Positions 25,267 to 33,763 are shown, counted from the first letter of the stretch. The stretch: DNA of 52,382 nucleotides from CBDHHC01 sp050633205 (GCA_050633205.1 JBOEGA010000007.1:1-52382), one strand, 5' to 3'. Program-made: numbers and translations. Notes: a model not told the origin generated them from the letters alone.

Positions 25267-26166
25267 ATGCATTTAAAAGAACTGGACGCCAATCTCGTTG
25301 TTGTACTCGATGCACTGTTAATTGATGCGAGTGTGACCAAAGCTGCTGAACGCCTGGGGCGGAGCCCTTCTGCTGTCAGCCATGCATTGGCGAATTTAAG
25401 AGAGATATTTGAGGACAAGCTTTTCGTTCGCGCAGGACAACGACTTGTGCCTACAGCTAAAGCTACATCGCTGGCACCGACAATTCATGTTATAGTGTCT
25501 GGCATGGAAAGTTTATTACGGCCTGAAACGCCCTTTGATCCGGCGATACAGGAACGTAATTTCTCTCTGGCCTGTCGTGGTACGTTTGAGCTGACACTGC
25601 TTCATGAGCTGCGGAATTCAATCCGGGATCTTGCTCCGAATATCACGATAAACTGGAAACCGCTGGCTGGCCTTCAGAATTTTGAAGATCTGAGGCAAGG
25701 TCGCTCTCACTTCCTGATAAGTGAAGGTAAGCCTGTCGAGAATGCGGCTGATTTTGAATCCGTCCATCTTAACGATGATGAATATGTAACTCTGGCCAAT
25801 AAGAAACACCCGATGGCCGGAAAAGAGATAAACGCCGAGAATTTCTCAAATACCGAGAATATCCTGTTTGCGTCGTCTCATAATACACCATTCGAGCAGC
25901 ACCTGGAGATGCATGATATCCAGATGAAGCATACGCTGGAAGTCTCTTCAGCGTTTGTTGGCCTGTTTATTGCTCTGGAATCCAATGCATTTGTTACTCT
26001 GCCCGCATCTGTAGTGGAGATACTGAAAAACCATGTGCCATTTGCTGTCATAAAGCAGCCTTTTCCCACGCTTTCAGTGTCCAACCATCTATGTTGGCAC
26101 AGAAGCCACGACCGGGACGAATGCCATGAATGGGTAAGAAACAAACTTATTGAGTTAGTTAAGTAA
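25267..26166 (+). CDS. LysR-family transcriptional regulator
   Basis: About 299 residues. The N-terminal winged helix-turn-helix has the standard LysR order: LKELDANLVVVLDALL, SVTKAAERLGRSPSAVSHAL, FEDKLFVRAGQRLVPTAKA. The effector domain follows (PBP2-like, about 85-295). The start was placed at the ATG (25267) giving the common 'MxLxxLD' opening; 25258 and 25249 are also possible, and no clear ribosome site decides. The next gene, a Bfd-like ferredoxin, follows in the same direction after 14 bases. The inducer is unknown. Confidence 0.9.
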   Translation: MHLKELDANLVVVLDALLIDASVTKAAERLGRSPSAVSHALANLREIFEDKLFVRAGQRLVPTAKATSLAPTIHVIVSGMESLLRPETPFDPAIQERNFSLACRGTFELTLLHELRNSIRDLAPNITINWKPLAGLQNFEDLRQGRSHFLISEGKPVENAADFESVHLNDDEYVTLANKKHPMAGKEINAENFSNTENILFASSHNTPFEQHLEMHDIQMKHTLEVSSAFVGLFIALESNAFVTLPASVVEILKNHVPFAVIKQPFPTLSVSNHLCWHRSHDRDECHEWVRNKLIELVK

Positions 26167-26180
26167 ACAGAGCCACGTAG

Positions 26181-26384
26181 ATGATTATATGCTCATGTAA
26201 TATCATTTCAGATACGGACATTCGAAATGCGATTAAAAAATTGCGCAAGAATGACCAGAATGCTCTGTTGACGCCTGGCCGGGTGTATAATGCACTTGGC
26301 AGACGTGCTCAATGTGGCTCCTGCCTTGATAACGCTATTGCTGTCATACTTGATGAACAGCCAAATGGTATGCAGAGAGGCTGA
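26181..26384 (+). CDS. bfd: Bfd-like [2Fe-2S] ferredoxin
   Basis: 67 residues with the BFD [2Fe-2S]-binding pattern Cys4-x-Cys6 ... Cys45-x2-Cys48 (MIICSCNIIS and CGSC). Bacterioferritin-associated ferredoxin donates electrons to release iron from bacterioferritin (family knowledge). It lies 14 bases after lysR and may be cotranscribed with it. No bacterioferritin gene is in the window, so the specific partner is uncertain, and other BFD-domain roles are possible. Confidence 0.85.
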   Translation: MIICSCNIISDTDIRNAIKKLRKNDQNALLTPGRVYNALGRRAQCGSCLDNAIAVILDEQPNGMQRG

Positions 26385-26394
26385 AAGCCTCTCT
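26374..26394. terminator. Hairpin overlapping the bfd stop
   Basis: AGAGAGGCT pairs perfectly with AGCCTCTCT around a 3-base loop, and the bfd stop codon (TGA, 26382-26384) sits in the loop. There is no T run after it on the plus strand. On the minus strand it lies 25 bases beyond the 29-residue ORF, so it may serve both directions. Confidence 0.5.
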
Positions 26395-26418
26395 ATAACC
26401 TGCCATCTTCCAGAATGT

Positions 26419-26508
26419 CTACATAACACTCATAAAGATGATTTCTATCACCGGTATCAGTATAATTCCAACCGAAATAGCCAGTCCAATTATGAAATCT
26501 TTAAACAT
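26419..26508 (-). CDS. 29-residue single-span miniprotein
   Basis: A short frame, ATG 26508 to TAG 26419, encodes MFKDF followed by a continuous hydrophobic stretch rich in Ile, Val and Gly with one Pro and one Glu, enough for a single membrane helix. Upstream are AAGGG and AGAGAG, a plausible ribosome site. It is the second of two similar minigenes in the same orientation (the other at 26648-26734), which argues against chance. No family recognised; small subunits of membrane complexes or type I toxins have this form. Confidence 0.5.
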   Translation of the reverse strand: MFKDFIIGLAISVGIILIPVIEIIFMSVM

Positions 26509-26647
26509 CTCTCTGCCCTTGTTTCCTGCCGGGAGGTGATAAATCTATCTACTTTCCCCTACTGCAAGCACTATATAAAAGTCAGCCGGGGGATGATAAT
26601 AACTTCAGGTAACATCAGCTTGATTGGGAAAACCCCTGCCAAAGCCG

Positions 26648-26734
26648 TTACCAGCAGCTGGTCAGAACAGTTACAGCTCCGAGGGCTGCATACATAACCA
26701 TGCTAAAACCAATTCCATAAAAAATTTCCTGCAT
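26648..26734 (-). CDS. 28-residue single-span miniprotein
   Basis: A short frame, ATG 26734 to TAA 26648, begins MQEIFYGIGFSMV and continues hydrophobic to TSCW at the C-terminus. AAGGAG lies eight bases before the ATG, one of the best ribosome sites in the window, which makes translation likely. It stands 139 bases upstream of the 29-residue minigene on the same strand. Single membrane helix predicted. Function unknown. Confidence 0.55.
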   Translation of the reverse strand: MQEIFYGIGFSMVMYAALGAVTVLTSCW

Positions 26735-27008
26735 TTCCCTACTCCTTGCAACGAGTATGCTGCAATTGCGTTTCTCTCCTGACACTCAAAAACAATAGGG
26801 GAAGGTGGGTGAATGAAAATTGAAGTTCACATTCATCTGGCATTCATGAATGTAAAGTTTTGTTTCAGGAACAGGGGTATTCCCGCTTTTTTGTAAAGAA
26901 ATATTGCTGGCGCTGATTGCATATATACATTAAATCGCCTCATACAACAGCTAGCCTGCAAAAAAATGAGAAAAAGCAGATATACTCTGCGCAACGAAAG
27001 TTATAATA
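26735..27008. promoter_or_regulatory. Upstream region of the minigenes with an inverted repeat
   Basis: The gap between the minigenes (minus) and the deacetylase gene (plus). ACATTCAT (26829-26836) and ATGAATGT (26846-26853) form a perfect 8-bp inverted repeat with a 9-base spacer, a possible operator for either unit. No clear -35/-10 pair was found. Confidence 0.3.
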
Positions 27009-28076
27009 ATGATGCGGATAATCCAGATTTGCATTGTCTTTTTCATGAGTGCGCTGACACTCCAGACCTTCAGTACGGCAAACGCACAATCTGCAAATGA
27101 ACAGCTTCAGCAATGCTGGAATCCGAAGCTTCTGCAGGCCACCCGTTCTGAAAAATATCCAAGACATGGCATCAGGCAGGCCTTTATCGAGCCCCCTGCC
27201 CTTGCATCCTACATTCTGCCGCCGGTAAGTCCTGCCCTTAGAGGGTCTATCAGACGTGTGGAGCTTCCCCCTGGACAAAAGCTTATTGCGCTGACACTGG
27301 ATCTTTGCGAGGCACATGATGAAGTCGCAGGATATGACGGTGCCGTTATTGACTATCTGCGCAGGCACAATATCAAGGCAACACTGTTTGCTGGCGGCAA
27401 GTGGATGATGACCCACCAGCTTCGTGCGCAACAGCTTATTGCGGACAGCCGTTTTGAGATGGGGAACCACGCATGGACGCACGGGAATTTCCGGAATATT
27501 AATCGCAAAAAAATGCAAAGTGAAATTGTGAATGCCCAGAAAGCCTACCGCTTCACAATAAACAACGTTCAACGGCAGGGATGCGTTATCCGTAGCGGTT
27601 ACAAACTGCATAAGCCGGAAGATATGACCTTATTTCGCTTTCCTTACGGATCATGTACTGCAGAATCCCTGAAAATGGTTGGAGATAAAGGACTGCTCGC
27701 AATCCAGTGGGATGTTGCAACAGGAGACCCGAGTAAAGCACAGTCAGCACAGGCAATCGCCCGGCAGGTTATGACTAATGTAAAACCGGGATCGATTATT
27801 ATAGCTCATGCTAATGGTCGTGGATGGAATACTGCGAAGGCACTTCCACTATTTATCCCTAAACTTATTGCAAAAGGCTATAAGTTCGTTACAGTTAGTG
27901 AATTACTTGCAGCAGGTAGACCTGTTATTTCACAACATTGCTACGATAGTGTTTTAGGCGACACCAATCGCTATGACAGGAACCGCAAAAAATACAAACG
28001 CAGATTAAGAACAAAACATAGAGATAGTATTACGCAATATGAGTCCATTTTCCCCCCACACAGTCCTTTCAGATAA
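27009..28076 (+). CDS. Periplasmic NodB-type polysaccharide deacetylase
   Basis: 355 residues with a signal peptide (1-27, TANAQ). The NodB domain has ALTLDLCEAHDEVAGYDG (motif 1), GNHAWTHGNF (metal-binding His154 and His158), FRFPYGSC, WDVATGDPS and IIIAHANGRG. In motif 1 the usual TFDDG is LDLCE, so the Asp that binds metal in classical enzymes is missing while the catalytic Asp98 is kept. The substrate is probably an N-acetylated or acylated cell-envelope glycan. The C-terminal tail is basic. The next gene starts within its last 38 bases. Confidence 0.82.
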   Translation: MMRIIQICIVFFMSALTLQTFSTANAQSANEQLQQCWNPKLLQATRSEKYPRHGIRQAFIEPPALASYILPPVSPALRGSIRRVELPPGQKLIALTLDLCEAHDEVAGYDGAVIDYLRRHNIKATLFAGGKWMMTHQLRAQQLIADSRFEMGNHAWTHGNFRNINRKKMQSEIVNAQKAYRFTINNVQRQGCVIRSGYKLHKPEDMTLFRFPYGSCTAESLKMVGDKGLLAIQWDVATGDPSKAQSAQAIARQVMTNVKPGSIIIAHANGRGWNTAKALPLFIPKLIAKGYKFVTVSELLAAGRPVISQHCYDSVLGDTNRYDRNRKKYKRRLRTKHRDSITQYESIFPPHSPFR

Positions 28077-28524
28077 ATTATCCCTGTTCCCGGTTGATGA
28101 AGAGATGGCCCATGAAATAGGCCATGCTCTGGCGGGCATGGATCCCTGGGAGCATTATGAGTACCCGGCGTACAAGCTGGTTGATTTTTTAAAGTGGGAT
28201 GACCCATCCACACGGCAATATGCCATCGTGTATGACGATGAGCTGGCCGGGACTGTTGCTCTTCGATATCCCTGGCTTCAGGGGCCTTATCTGCAATTGC
28301 TTGGCCTGTTCAGTGATTATCAGAGCAAGGGGATCGGAACACAAATTCTGAACTGGCTTGAAAATGAGACGCGGGGCAGCTCCCGTAACCTATGGGTCGT
28401 CGCTTCCGAGATGAATACCAGAGCTACTGCTTTCTATGAAAAACACGGATACAAGCGAATTGCCATGCTGGATGATCTGGTCAAAGAAGGCATGAACGAG
28501 ATACTATTCAGAAAACGCCTGTAG
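28039..28524 (+). CDS. GNAT-family N-acetyltransferase
   Basis: 161 residues. Central LLGLFSDYQSKGIGTQILNW gives the acetyl-CoA loop (Q-S-K-G-I-G-T), and RATAFYEKHGYKRIAML is the usual C-terminal GNAT part. It overlaps the deacetylase by 38 bases and is presumably cotranscribed. The ribosome site is weak. Substrate unknown; acting on the same envelope glycan is only a guess from the overlap. Confidence 0.85.
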   Translation: MSPFSPHTVLSDKLSLFPVDEEMAHEIGHALAGMDPWEHYEYPAYKLVDFLKWDDPSTRQYAIVYDDELAGTVALRYPWLQGPYLQLLGLFSDYQSKGIGTQILNWLENETRGSSRNLWVVASEMNTRATAFYEKHGYKRIAMLDDLVKEGMNEILFRKRL

Positions 28525-28597
28525 AGACTATCAGACAGCAGCCCCTTCCACCCTCTTCGGGTAAAAAAAGTCACTCCTGATTTTAGGCAAAAAAAGA

Positions 28598-28626
28598 CCC
28601 GTTCGTCTGTTTATGGGACGAACGGG
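28598..28626 (-). terminator. Hairpin with minus-strand T tract
   Basis: A perfect 10-bp stem CCCGTTCGTC/GACGAACGGG with a 9-base loop. On the minus strand it is followed by TCTTTTTTT, an intrinsic terminator layout, but ndk already has its own terminator closer to its stop. On the plus strand it is followed by CAAGTCCTGGGAGG, which looks like a leader hairpin plus ribosome site with no gene behind it. Confidence 0.6.
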
Positions 28627-28970
28627 CAAGTCCTGGGAGGTTTGACAGTACAAATTCTCTAAAAATAGCTATTCTCTTCTATTTTCCGAAGTAATAATAA
28701 AAGTTATAAACTCTTATCAAGATCACTTCTCAAAACCGAAGCACTGAATAACACTACGCGACCAGAAGAAAAGGAACAAAAATATAAATTTAAGACACTG
28801 TCTTCTTAAGTATTTCGCGAGTTATCAAGAACTCATAATGTATAAAAATATAATACACACAAAAAACACATTTTCAACTAGAATATAAAACTTTTTACAC
28901 AATTATACTTTTAATTACTTATTAATACTTTTATTGCGCAGAATTTCTTTTCAAAAATATTTCTTAAAAC

Positions 28971-28999
28971 AAAAAAAGGGAGCTGTATAACCAGCCCCC
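28971..28999 (-). terminator. ndk terminator
   Basis: On the minus strand GGGGGCTG and CAGCTCCC form an 8-bp stem with one mismatch, directly followed by TTTTTTTG, 41 bases after the ndk stop. A typical Rho-independent terminator. Confidence 0.88.
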
Positions 29000-29039
29000 T
29001 TCAAAATAATAATTGTATATACTGTAGTTTGACTATGAA

Positions 29040-29462
29040 TTAGCCAACGATTTCAGCTTCAGCAAAATTCTGTGCAATCTCGATTGCAGCATTTTCCGCA
29101 CTGTCAGAACCGTGAACTGAATTACGCTCGATGTTTTCAGCATATTCTTTACGGATTGTGCCAGGCTCAGCTTCAGCTGGGTTTGTAGCGCCCATAACTG
29201 CACGGTTGGCAGCAACAGCGTTCTCACCTTCAAGAACCTGAACAACGATTGGACCTGATGTCATAAATGCTACCAGCTCACCGAAGAAAGGACGCTCTTT
29301 GTGTACACCATAAAATTCTTCAGCCTGAGCCTGTGTCCAGCGAACGCGCTTCTGTGCAATAACGCGAAGACCAGCAGTTTCCAGCTTGTCGATGATTTTA
29401 CCAGTCAGGTTGCGCTCAGTTGCATCCGGCTTAATAATGGACAAAGTTCTTTCAATAGCCAT
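29040..29462 (-). CDS. ndk: Nucleoside diphosphate kinase
   Basis: 140 residues, the normal length. IKPDATERN near the N-terminus, the active-site His117 in RNSVHGSDSAENA, and GATNPAEAEPGTIR for nucleotide binding. It transfers the gamma phosphate between nucleoside triphosphates and diphosphates through phospho-His117. AGGTGGGAAGAG precedes the ATG. Single-gene unit, divergent from the ABC-F gene. Confidence 0.98.
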   Translation of the reverse strand: MAIERTLSIIKPDATERNLTGKIIDKLETAGLRVIAQKRVRWTQAQAEEFYGVHKERPFFGELVAFMTSGPIVVQVLEGENAVAANRAVMGATNPAEAEPGTIRKEYAENIERNSVHGSDSAENAAIEIAQNFAEAEIVG

Positions 29463-29625
29463 TTTCTCTTCCCACCTTTCAGGAATGTGTTAATTAATGT
29501 GTGGAATTTGCGCCGCTTATACCTGCCCATGTGAAATATCGCAAGGGACTTCGGGGATTATATGTAGAAATGCGGCATATGTGCCTATATAGACAACAAT
29601 AAACTAACAATCCGGCGTAAACCTC

Positions 29626-31524
29626 ATGCTTCACATTAATGATATTACATACCGCATAGAAGGCAGACTTCTGCTGGAAAAAGCAACAACGGCAATCCCT
29701 TCAGGCCATAAAGTGGGTATCGTTGGCCGGAACGGGACCGGCAAAACAACACTACTGCGCCTGATATCTTCTGAAATAGCCCCTGAAGATGGCGAAATCA
29801 AAACGCCGAACAATACCCGAATTGTTCATGTTGCGCAGGAAGCTCAGGCTACGGACAAGACATTGCTGGAAACCGTGCTGGAAGCAGACGCCGAGCGGCA
29901 TAATCTGCTGGCAGAGGCCGAGACAGCCACTGACCCGCACCGCATAGCAGAAATTCAGATACGCCTCACCGATATTGATGCGCACAGTGCGCCTGCGCGG
30001 GCTGCTGCAATTCTGGCAGGTCTCGGGTTTGACGAGACCGCACAGCAAAGAACATGTGAGGAATTTTCCGGTGGGTGGCGAATGCGTGTATCCCTTGCGT
30101 CCGCCCTGTTTACCGAACCCGATGTTCTTCTGCTGGATGAGCCGAACAACTATCTGGATCTGGAAGGTACTTTGTGGCTGGAGAATTTCCTCCGTGGTTA
30201 CAGGAATACTGTGATTATAGTGAGCCATGACAGGGACCTTCTGAACAAGGCCGTCACAGGCATACTCCATCTGCATCAACACCGCCTGAACTATTATTCC
30301 GGCGGTTATGACCAGTTTGAGGATACGCGGCGGGAAAAGCAGCGTCTTGAACTCAAACTGATGAAAAAACAGGATGATGAACGGCGCAAACTTGAAGCCT
30401 TTGTTACACGTTTCAAGGCCAAGGCCTCCAAAGCGGCGCAGGCACAAAGCCGGGTTAAGGCGCTGGCAAAGATGCAGCCAATTGCAGCGCAGATTGACGA
30501 TGCCGTTATTCCGTTTCATTTCCCTACCCCGGAAAAAGACCTGGGCAACCCGCTTATGCGTCTGGAAAATGTTTCTGTCGGGTATACTCCGGACAACCCA
30601 GTTTTGCGTGACCTCAGCCTGCGGATTGACAGTGACGACCGTATTGGACTTCTTGGTTCAAACGGTAACGGCAAGAGTACGTTTGCCAAACTGCTTGCCG
30701 GGTGGCTTGATGCCGAGACCGGGCATAAAAGGCAGTCAAAAAAACTGGAAATCGGATATTTCACTCAGCACCAGCTTGATGATCTGAACCCGAAGCATTC
30801 GCCTTATGATCATATTGCCGAACTGATGGAAGATGCAACCGAAGCACAGAAGCGGGCAAAGCTTGGACAGCTTGGCTTTGGTGCGGACAAGGCTGATACA
30901 CCTGCCGGGCAGTTATCCGGTGGTGAGAAGGCGCGACTGCTGTTTGCCATGTGTTCTTTCCACGGGCCGCACATTCTGATCCTCGACGAGCCGACCAACC
31001 ATCTGGATGTTGACAGTTGCGAGGCTCTTATTCATGCGATCAACAGTTATGAAGGTGCGATTGTTCTGATCAGTCACGACCGTCATTTGATACAGGCCTG
31101 CGCGGACCGTTTATGGGTCGTGCGCAACGGGACCGTCTTGCCTTATGAAGGTGATATTGATGACTATCGCAACGAATGCCTGTCCGACAGAAGCAATAAG
31201 ACCCAGAAGAGCAAAAAGCCTGATGGAAACGGCAAGGACGCCTCCAACCGTCAGGACCAGCGCCGCGCCGCTGCCGCCCGACGTGCCGAGCTTGCACCAC
31301 TGAGGAAAATCACTCAGAAGCTCGAAAAAGACGTCGATAAAATCACGCAGCAGATCACGAAAGTGGATGAGCAGTTATCAGATACGTCTCTCTACGAAAA
31401 AGATCCTGACAAGGTACAAAAGTTGACAATGCAACGAGGGCAACTGACAAAGGATCTCTCCGCTGCGGAAGAAAAGTGGATGGAAGCGCTTGAGGAATAT
31501 GAGATGGCTGAGGCTGGGGAGTGA
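29626..31524 (+). CDS. ABC-F family ATPase (YheS/Uup-like)
   Basis: 632 residues, two ABC domains and no membrane segment. Domain 1: Walker A GRNGTGKTT, signature FSGGWRMR, Walker B LLLDEPNNYLD. Interdomain linker rich in Lys, Arg and Gln about 225-305 (RFKAKASKAAQAQSRVKAL, the ABC-F P-site tRNA-interaction motif). Domain 2: GSNGNGKST, LSGGEKAR, LILDEPTNHLD. The C-terminal coiled coil (about 545-630) resembles Uup/YheS. These proteins act on ribosomes, binding the E site. The ribosome site is weak. An antibiotic-resistance role is not indicated; it looks like the housekeeping class. Confidence 0.93.
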   Translation: MLHINDITYRIEGRLLLEKATTAIPSGHKVGIVGRNGTGKTTLLRLISSEIAPEDGEIKTPNNTRIVHVAQEAQATDKTLLETVLEADAERHNLLAEAETATDPHRIAEIQIRLTDIDAHSAPARAAAILAGLGFDETAQQRTCEEFSGGWRMRVSLASALFTEPDVLLLDEPNNYLDLEGTLWLENFLRGYRNTVIIVSHDRDLLNKAVTGILHLHQHRLNYYSGGYDQFEDTRREKQRLELKLMKKQDDERRKLEAFVTRFKAKASKAAQAQSRVKALAKMQPIAAQIDDAVIPFHFPTPEKDLGNPLMRLENVSVGYTPDNPVLRDLSLRIDSDDRIGLLGSNGNGKSTFAKLLAGWLDAETGHKRQSKKLEIGYFTQHQLDDLNPKHSPYDHIAELMEDATEAQKRAKLGQLGFGADKADTPAGQLSGGEKARLLFAMCSFHGPHILILDEPTNHLDVDSCEALIHAINSYEGAIVLISHDRHLIQACADRLWVVRNGTVLPYEGDIDDYRNECLSDRSNKTQKSKKPDGNGKDASNRQDQRRAAAARRAELAPLRKITQKLEKDVDKITQQITKVDEQLSDTSLYEKDPDKVQKLTMQRGQLTKDLSAAEEKWMEALEEYEMAEAGE

Positions 31525-31616
31525 ATCGGCTGGGATTACCGCTGGCCTGAACCGTTCCATGCGGGCGAGGTTATTCGTAGTCACTCTTTTTCTCCTGGGG
31601 TTAAGGATATAGTATA

Positions 31617-31934
31617 ATGGGATCAAAGCCATCAAAACCTGGATTAGCTGAAAGTTGGTTTTTCGGAACATGGCTTACAGCATCAGAAGATGAACCTTAT
31701 CAATACTATGATGAGCTGGACAATGAAAGATGGACGATAAGGTGTGTAAGAAAATATAGGGATGGCACATTGATAGCTAACAGTTATGACGACGAAAATT
31801 GGCGTGATACAATGCCGGAAGGACCTATTCCCTCTCTCAAGGAAATCAACAGCAACGCAGAATTTATTGCCAGAGATATTTCAAAATCGGATTTTGAAAC
31901 CATTTGGAAAAAAGCTGTCACTGCCGGTCGGTGA
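31617..31934 (+). CDS. DUF6881-like small protein
   Basis: 105 residues. The order DEPYQYYDELDNERWTIRCV, RDGTL, PIPSLKEINSNAEFIARDIS and FETIWKKA matches what I recall of DUF6881 proteins, small soluble proteins often seen as immunity-like or orphan genes. The assignment is from memory of the family text. AAGGA lies about ten bases before the ATG. No partner toxin is visible next to it. Function unknown. Confidence 0.65.
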   Translation: MGSKPSKPGLAESWFFGTWLTASEDEPYQYYDELDNERWTIRCVRKYRDGTLIANSYDDENWRDTMPEGPIPSLKEINSNAEFIARDISKSDFETIWKKAVTAGR

Positions 31935-31977
31935 GCAGGGATTGGAGTTAATTTTTTGGAGAAGCTAGCCCCCTCAT

Positions 31978-32760
31978 TTACAACAAAGAGTTTTGAAATA
32001 AAGTTGCAAGGATTATCCAGCAGGCAATTTCTATTACTTGCTGCACAGCTCCTAAATGATCCCCTGTATATCCCCTGAATTTGTATTTTAAATAATAGAA
32101 TGAAAGACCCGTTATGACCAGAATTGCAGCGATTAATAAAGCAGCATATGGTAGCAGGGGAAATAATATAATCCCGGATACTGAACAGATAATTACATTA
32201 CTGAAGCTAATACCCGTTGCGCTTTGCCCCATGCCACTGCTTTTTACCGGCGGCAGTGCCCACACCAGAAATGGCAGACATGAACGACTGGCCATTGCTA
32301 TAGCGATAAGTGAAATAGCTGCCAATGCGGTATTTTCAATAAGGGCGAGAGCAGATACACGTATTCCTATTGAAAAAAATAAAGCAATAGCCCCGAAACT
32401 GCCCACCCTGCTATCTGACATTATTTCCAGTTTTTTATCCGGGTTACTCGTTCCAAAGCTGTCAGCAGTGTCCGCCAGACCATCCTCATGTATGGCTCCG
32501 GTAACAGCAACAAGGCTGAAAGTGGTTACAAATGCCGCCAGTATCAGCGGCACCCCCAGATAGCTCAGAGCACTGTATACCAGTGCAGCAAGCAGCCCTG
32601 TCACCCCACCGACAAGAGACCAGCACCAGCTACTCTGTGCAAGGGAAGGAACCGGCGCTTCTATATTTCCGACAGGCAATCTTGTAAAGAAAAGCAATGC
32701 CAGATGTATCTCTTTTATAAATGTTGAAATATGCAATTTACGATTCCGATATTCCTGCAT
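31978..32760 (-). CDS. cobS: Adenosylcobinamide-GDP ribazoletransferase
   Basis: About 260 residues with several membrane helices. The motifs AIHEDGLADTADSFG (metal-binding, catalytic) and YTGDHLGAVQQVIEIA are diagnostic of CobS (CobV in alphaproteobacterial naming). It joins alpha-ribazole (phosphate) to adenosylcobinamide-GDP to finish cobalamin. ATG 32760 overlaps the end of cobT by 23 bases; a TTG at 32736 and an ATG at 32781 are alternatives. Last gene of the minus-strand cobU-cobT-cobS unit. Confidence 0.93.
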   Translation of the reverse strand: MQEYRNRKLHISTFIKEIHLALLFFTRLPVGNIEAPVPSLAQSSWCWSLVGGVTGLLAALVYSALSYLGVPLILAAFVTTFSLVAVTGAIHEDGLADTADSFGTSNPDKKLEIMSDSRVGSFGAIALFFSIGIRVSALALIENTALAAISLIAIAMASRSCLPFLVWALPPVKSSGMGQSATGISFSNVIICSVSGIILFPLLPYAALLIAAILVITGLSFYYLKYKFRGYTGDHLGAVQQVIEIACWIILATLFQNSLL

Positions 32761-33760
32761 CCGCAAATGTCGCCATTCCATTATGACACGCCAGTGCACT
32801 TCGAATAATACCGAGAGATAAAGCTGCCCCCGAGCCCTCTCCCAATCTCATTTCAAGATTAAGAATGGCTGATTTTTGTATTTTTTGAAGCAGGGCTTCA
32901 TGTCCGGGCTCACTGCTCTGGTGTGCGACCAGACAATGATCAAGTGCCTCATCAAAGCTGCTTAACACTGCGGCAGCAGCAGTGCAGATAAAACCATCAA
33001 GAACCACTGGTATCTTAAGCATACGGGCTGCAATGATTGCACCGGCAATAGCTGCCTGTTCACGCCCGCCGAATGCACAAAGCAGCTTTAACGGATCATC
33101 AATCAAACCGGCATGAAGTTTCAGCCCTTCGTTTATGGCGTTTATTTTTACAGTAATTCCCTGTTTGTCTGAACCTGTCCCAGGCCCGACCCATTTCTCC
33201 GTAGGCCCGCCAAACAATGCGCAGGAAAGCGCTGCTGCTACAGTGGAATTACCAATACCCATTTCTCCAAGAAGCAGGATGTCGGCACTGCTGTTCACCG
33301 AAGTTGCCCCCTTTTCCATGGCAGCCAATACTTCAGTTTCACTCATAGCCACTTCTTGGGTGAAATCCTTTGTAGGATTATCCAGATCCAGTGCAACAAC
33401 ATCTAAATCAGCATTATTTTCTCTGCATAATTGATTGATTGCAGCACCGCCGTTTTTAAAATTCTCAACCATTTGGGCGGTAACTTCCTGCGGATAGGGG
33501 TTAACACCCTGATTACAAACCCCATGGTTTCCGGCAAACACAAGTGCCTGTGCCTTATTGATTTCAGGGAGAACTGTACCCTGCCATCCCGCCAGAAAAA
33601 CGGATATTTCTTCTAACACGCCAAGAGATCCGGGTGGCTTTGTAAGAATGTTCTGCCGTTCTTGTGCAAGTTGACGGTATTTCTCATCCGGCACAGGAAG
33701 ATCAGCCAGTATTGCCGCCAGCTCTTTCAGAGTTGATGCCTTAAAAATTCTTTTTGTCAT
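32738..33760 (-). CDS. cobT: Nicotinate-nucleotide:DMB phosphoribosyltransferase
   Basis: 340 residues (CobU in P. denitrificans naming). PPGSLGVLEEI, FAGNHGV, GEMGIGNSTVAAAL, HQSSEPGHEALL and RLGEGSGAALSL (with the catalytic Glu) are all present. It makes alpha-ribazole 5'-phosphate from dimethylbenzimidazole and nicotinate mononucleotide for the lower ligand. It starts three bases after cobU. Not to be confused with the cobaltochelatase subunit also called CobT. Confidence 0.97.
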   Translation of the reverse strand: MTKRIFKASTLKELAAILADLPVPDEKYRQLAQERQNILTKPPGSLGVLEEISVFLAGWQGTVLPEINKAQALVFAGNHGVCNQGVNPYPQEVTAQMVENFKNGGAAINQLCRENNADLDVVALDLDNPTKDFTQEVAMSETEVLAAMEKGATSVNSSADILLLGEMGIGNSTVAAALSCALFGGPTEKWVGPGTGSDKQGITVKINAINEGLKLHAGLIDDPLKLLCAFGGREQAAIAGAIIAARMLKIPVVLDGFICTAAAAVLSSFDEALDHCLVAHQSSEPGHEALLQKIQKSAILNLEMRLGEGSGAALSLGIIRSALACHNGMATFADAGISES

Positions 33761-33763
33761 TCG

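Larger units (their letters stand above)
28525..29039. other. AT-rich intergenic region
   Basis: 515 bases with no credible gene. It holds the hairpin at 28598-28626 and the ndk terminator at 28971-28999. The stretch 28640-28970 is very AT-rich. A minus-strand RNA ending at the 28598 hairpin is possible, but nothing else supports one. Confidence 0.5.

Noticed and set aside
26290..26697. 135-codon plus-strand frame after bfd
   Set aside because: It starts inside bfd with no ribosome site, has unlikely composition, and lies antisense to the two minigenes with good start contexts.
26813..26896. 27-codon plus-strand frame with a GGTGGG-like site
   Set aside because: The product is not coherent (basic, no helix or signal), and the site overlaps an inverted repeat. 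Not enough to call a gene.
26940..27611. 223-codon minus-strand frame opposite the deacetylase
   Set aside because: It is an antisense shadow of a gene with clear NodB motifs and a signal peptide.
29752..30519. 255-codon minus-strand frame opposite the ABC-F gene
   Set aside because: It is an antisense shadow of a well-conserved ATPase. No start context and no recognisable domain.
31617..31934. Toxin-immunity system around the DUF6881 protein
   Set aside because: No toxin gene, secretion marker or repeat lies next to it, so only the single small protein is reported.
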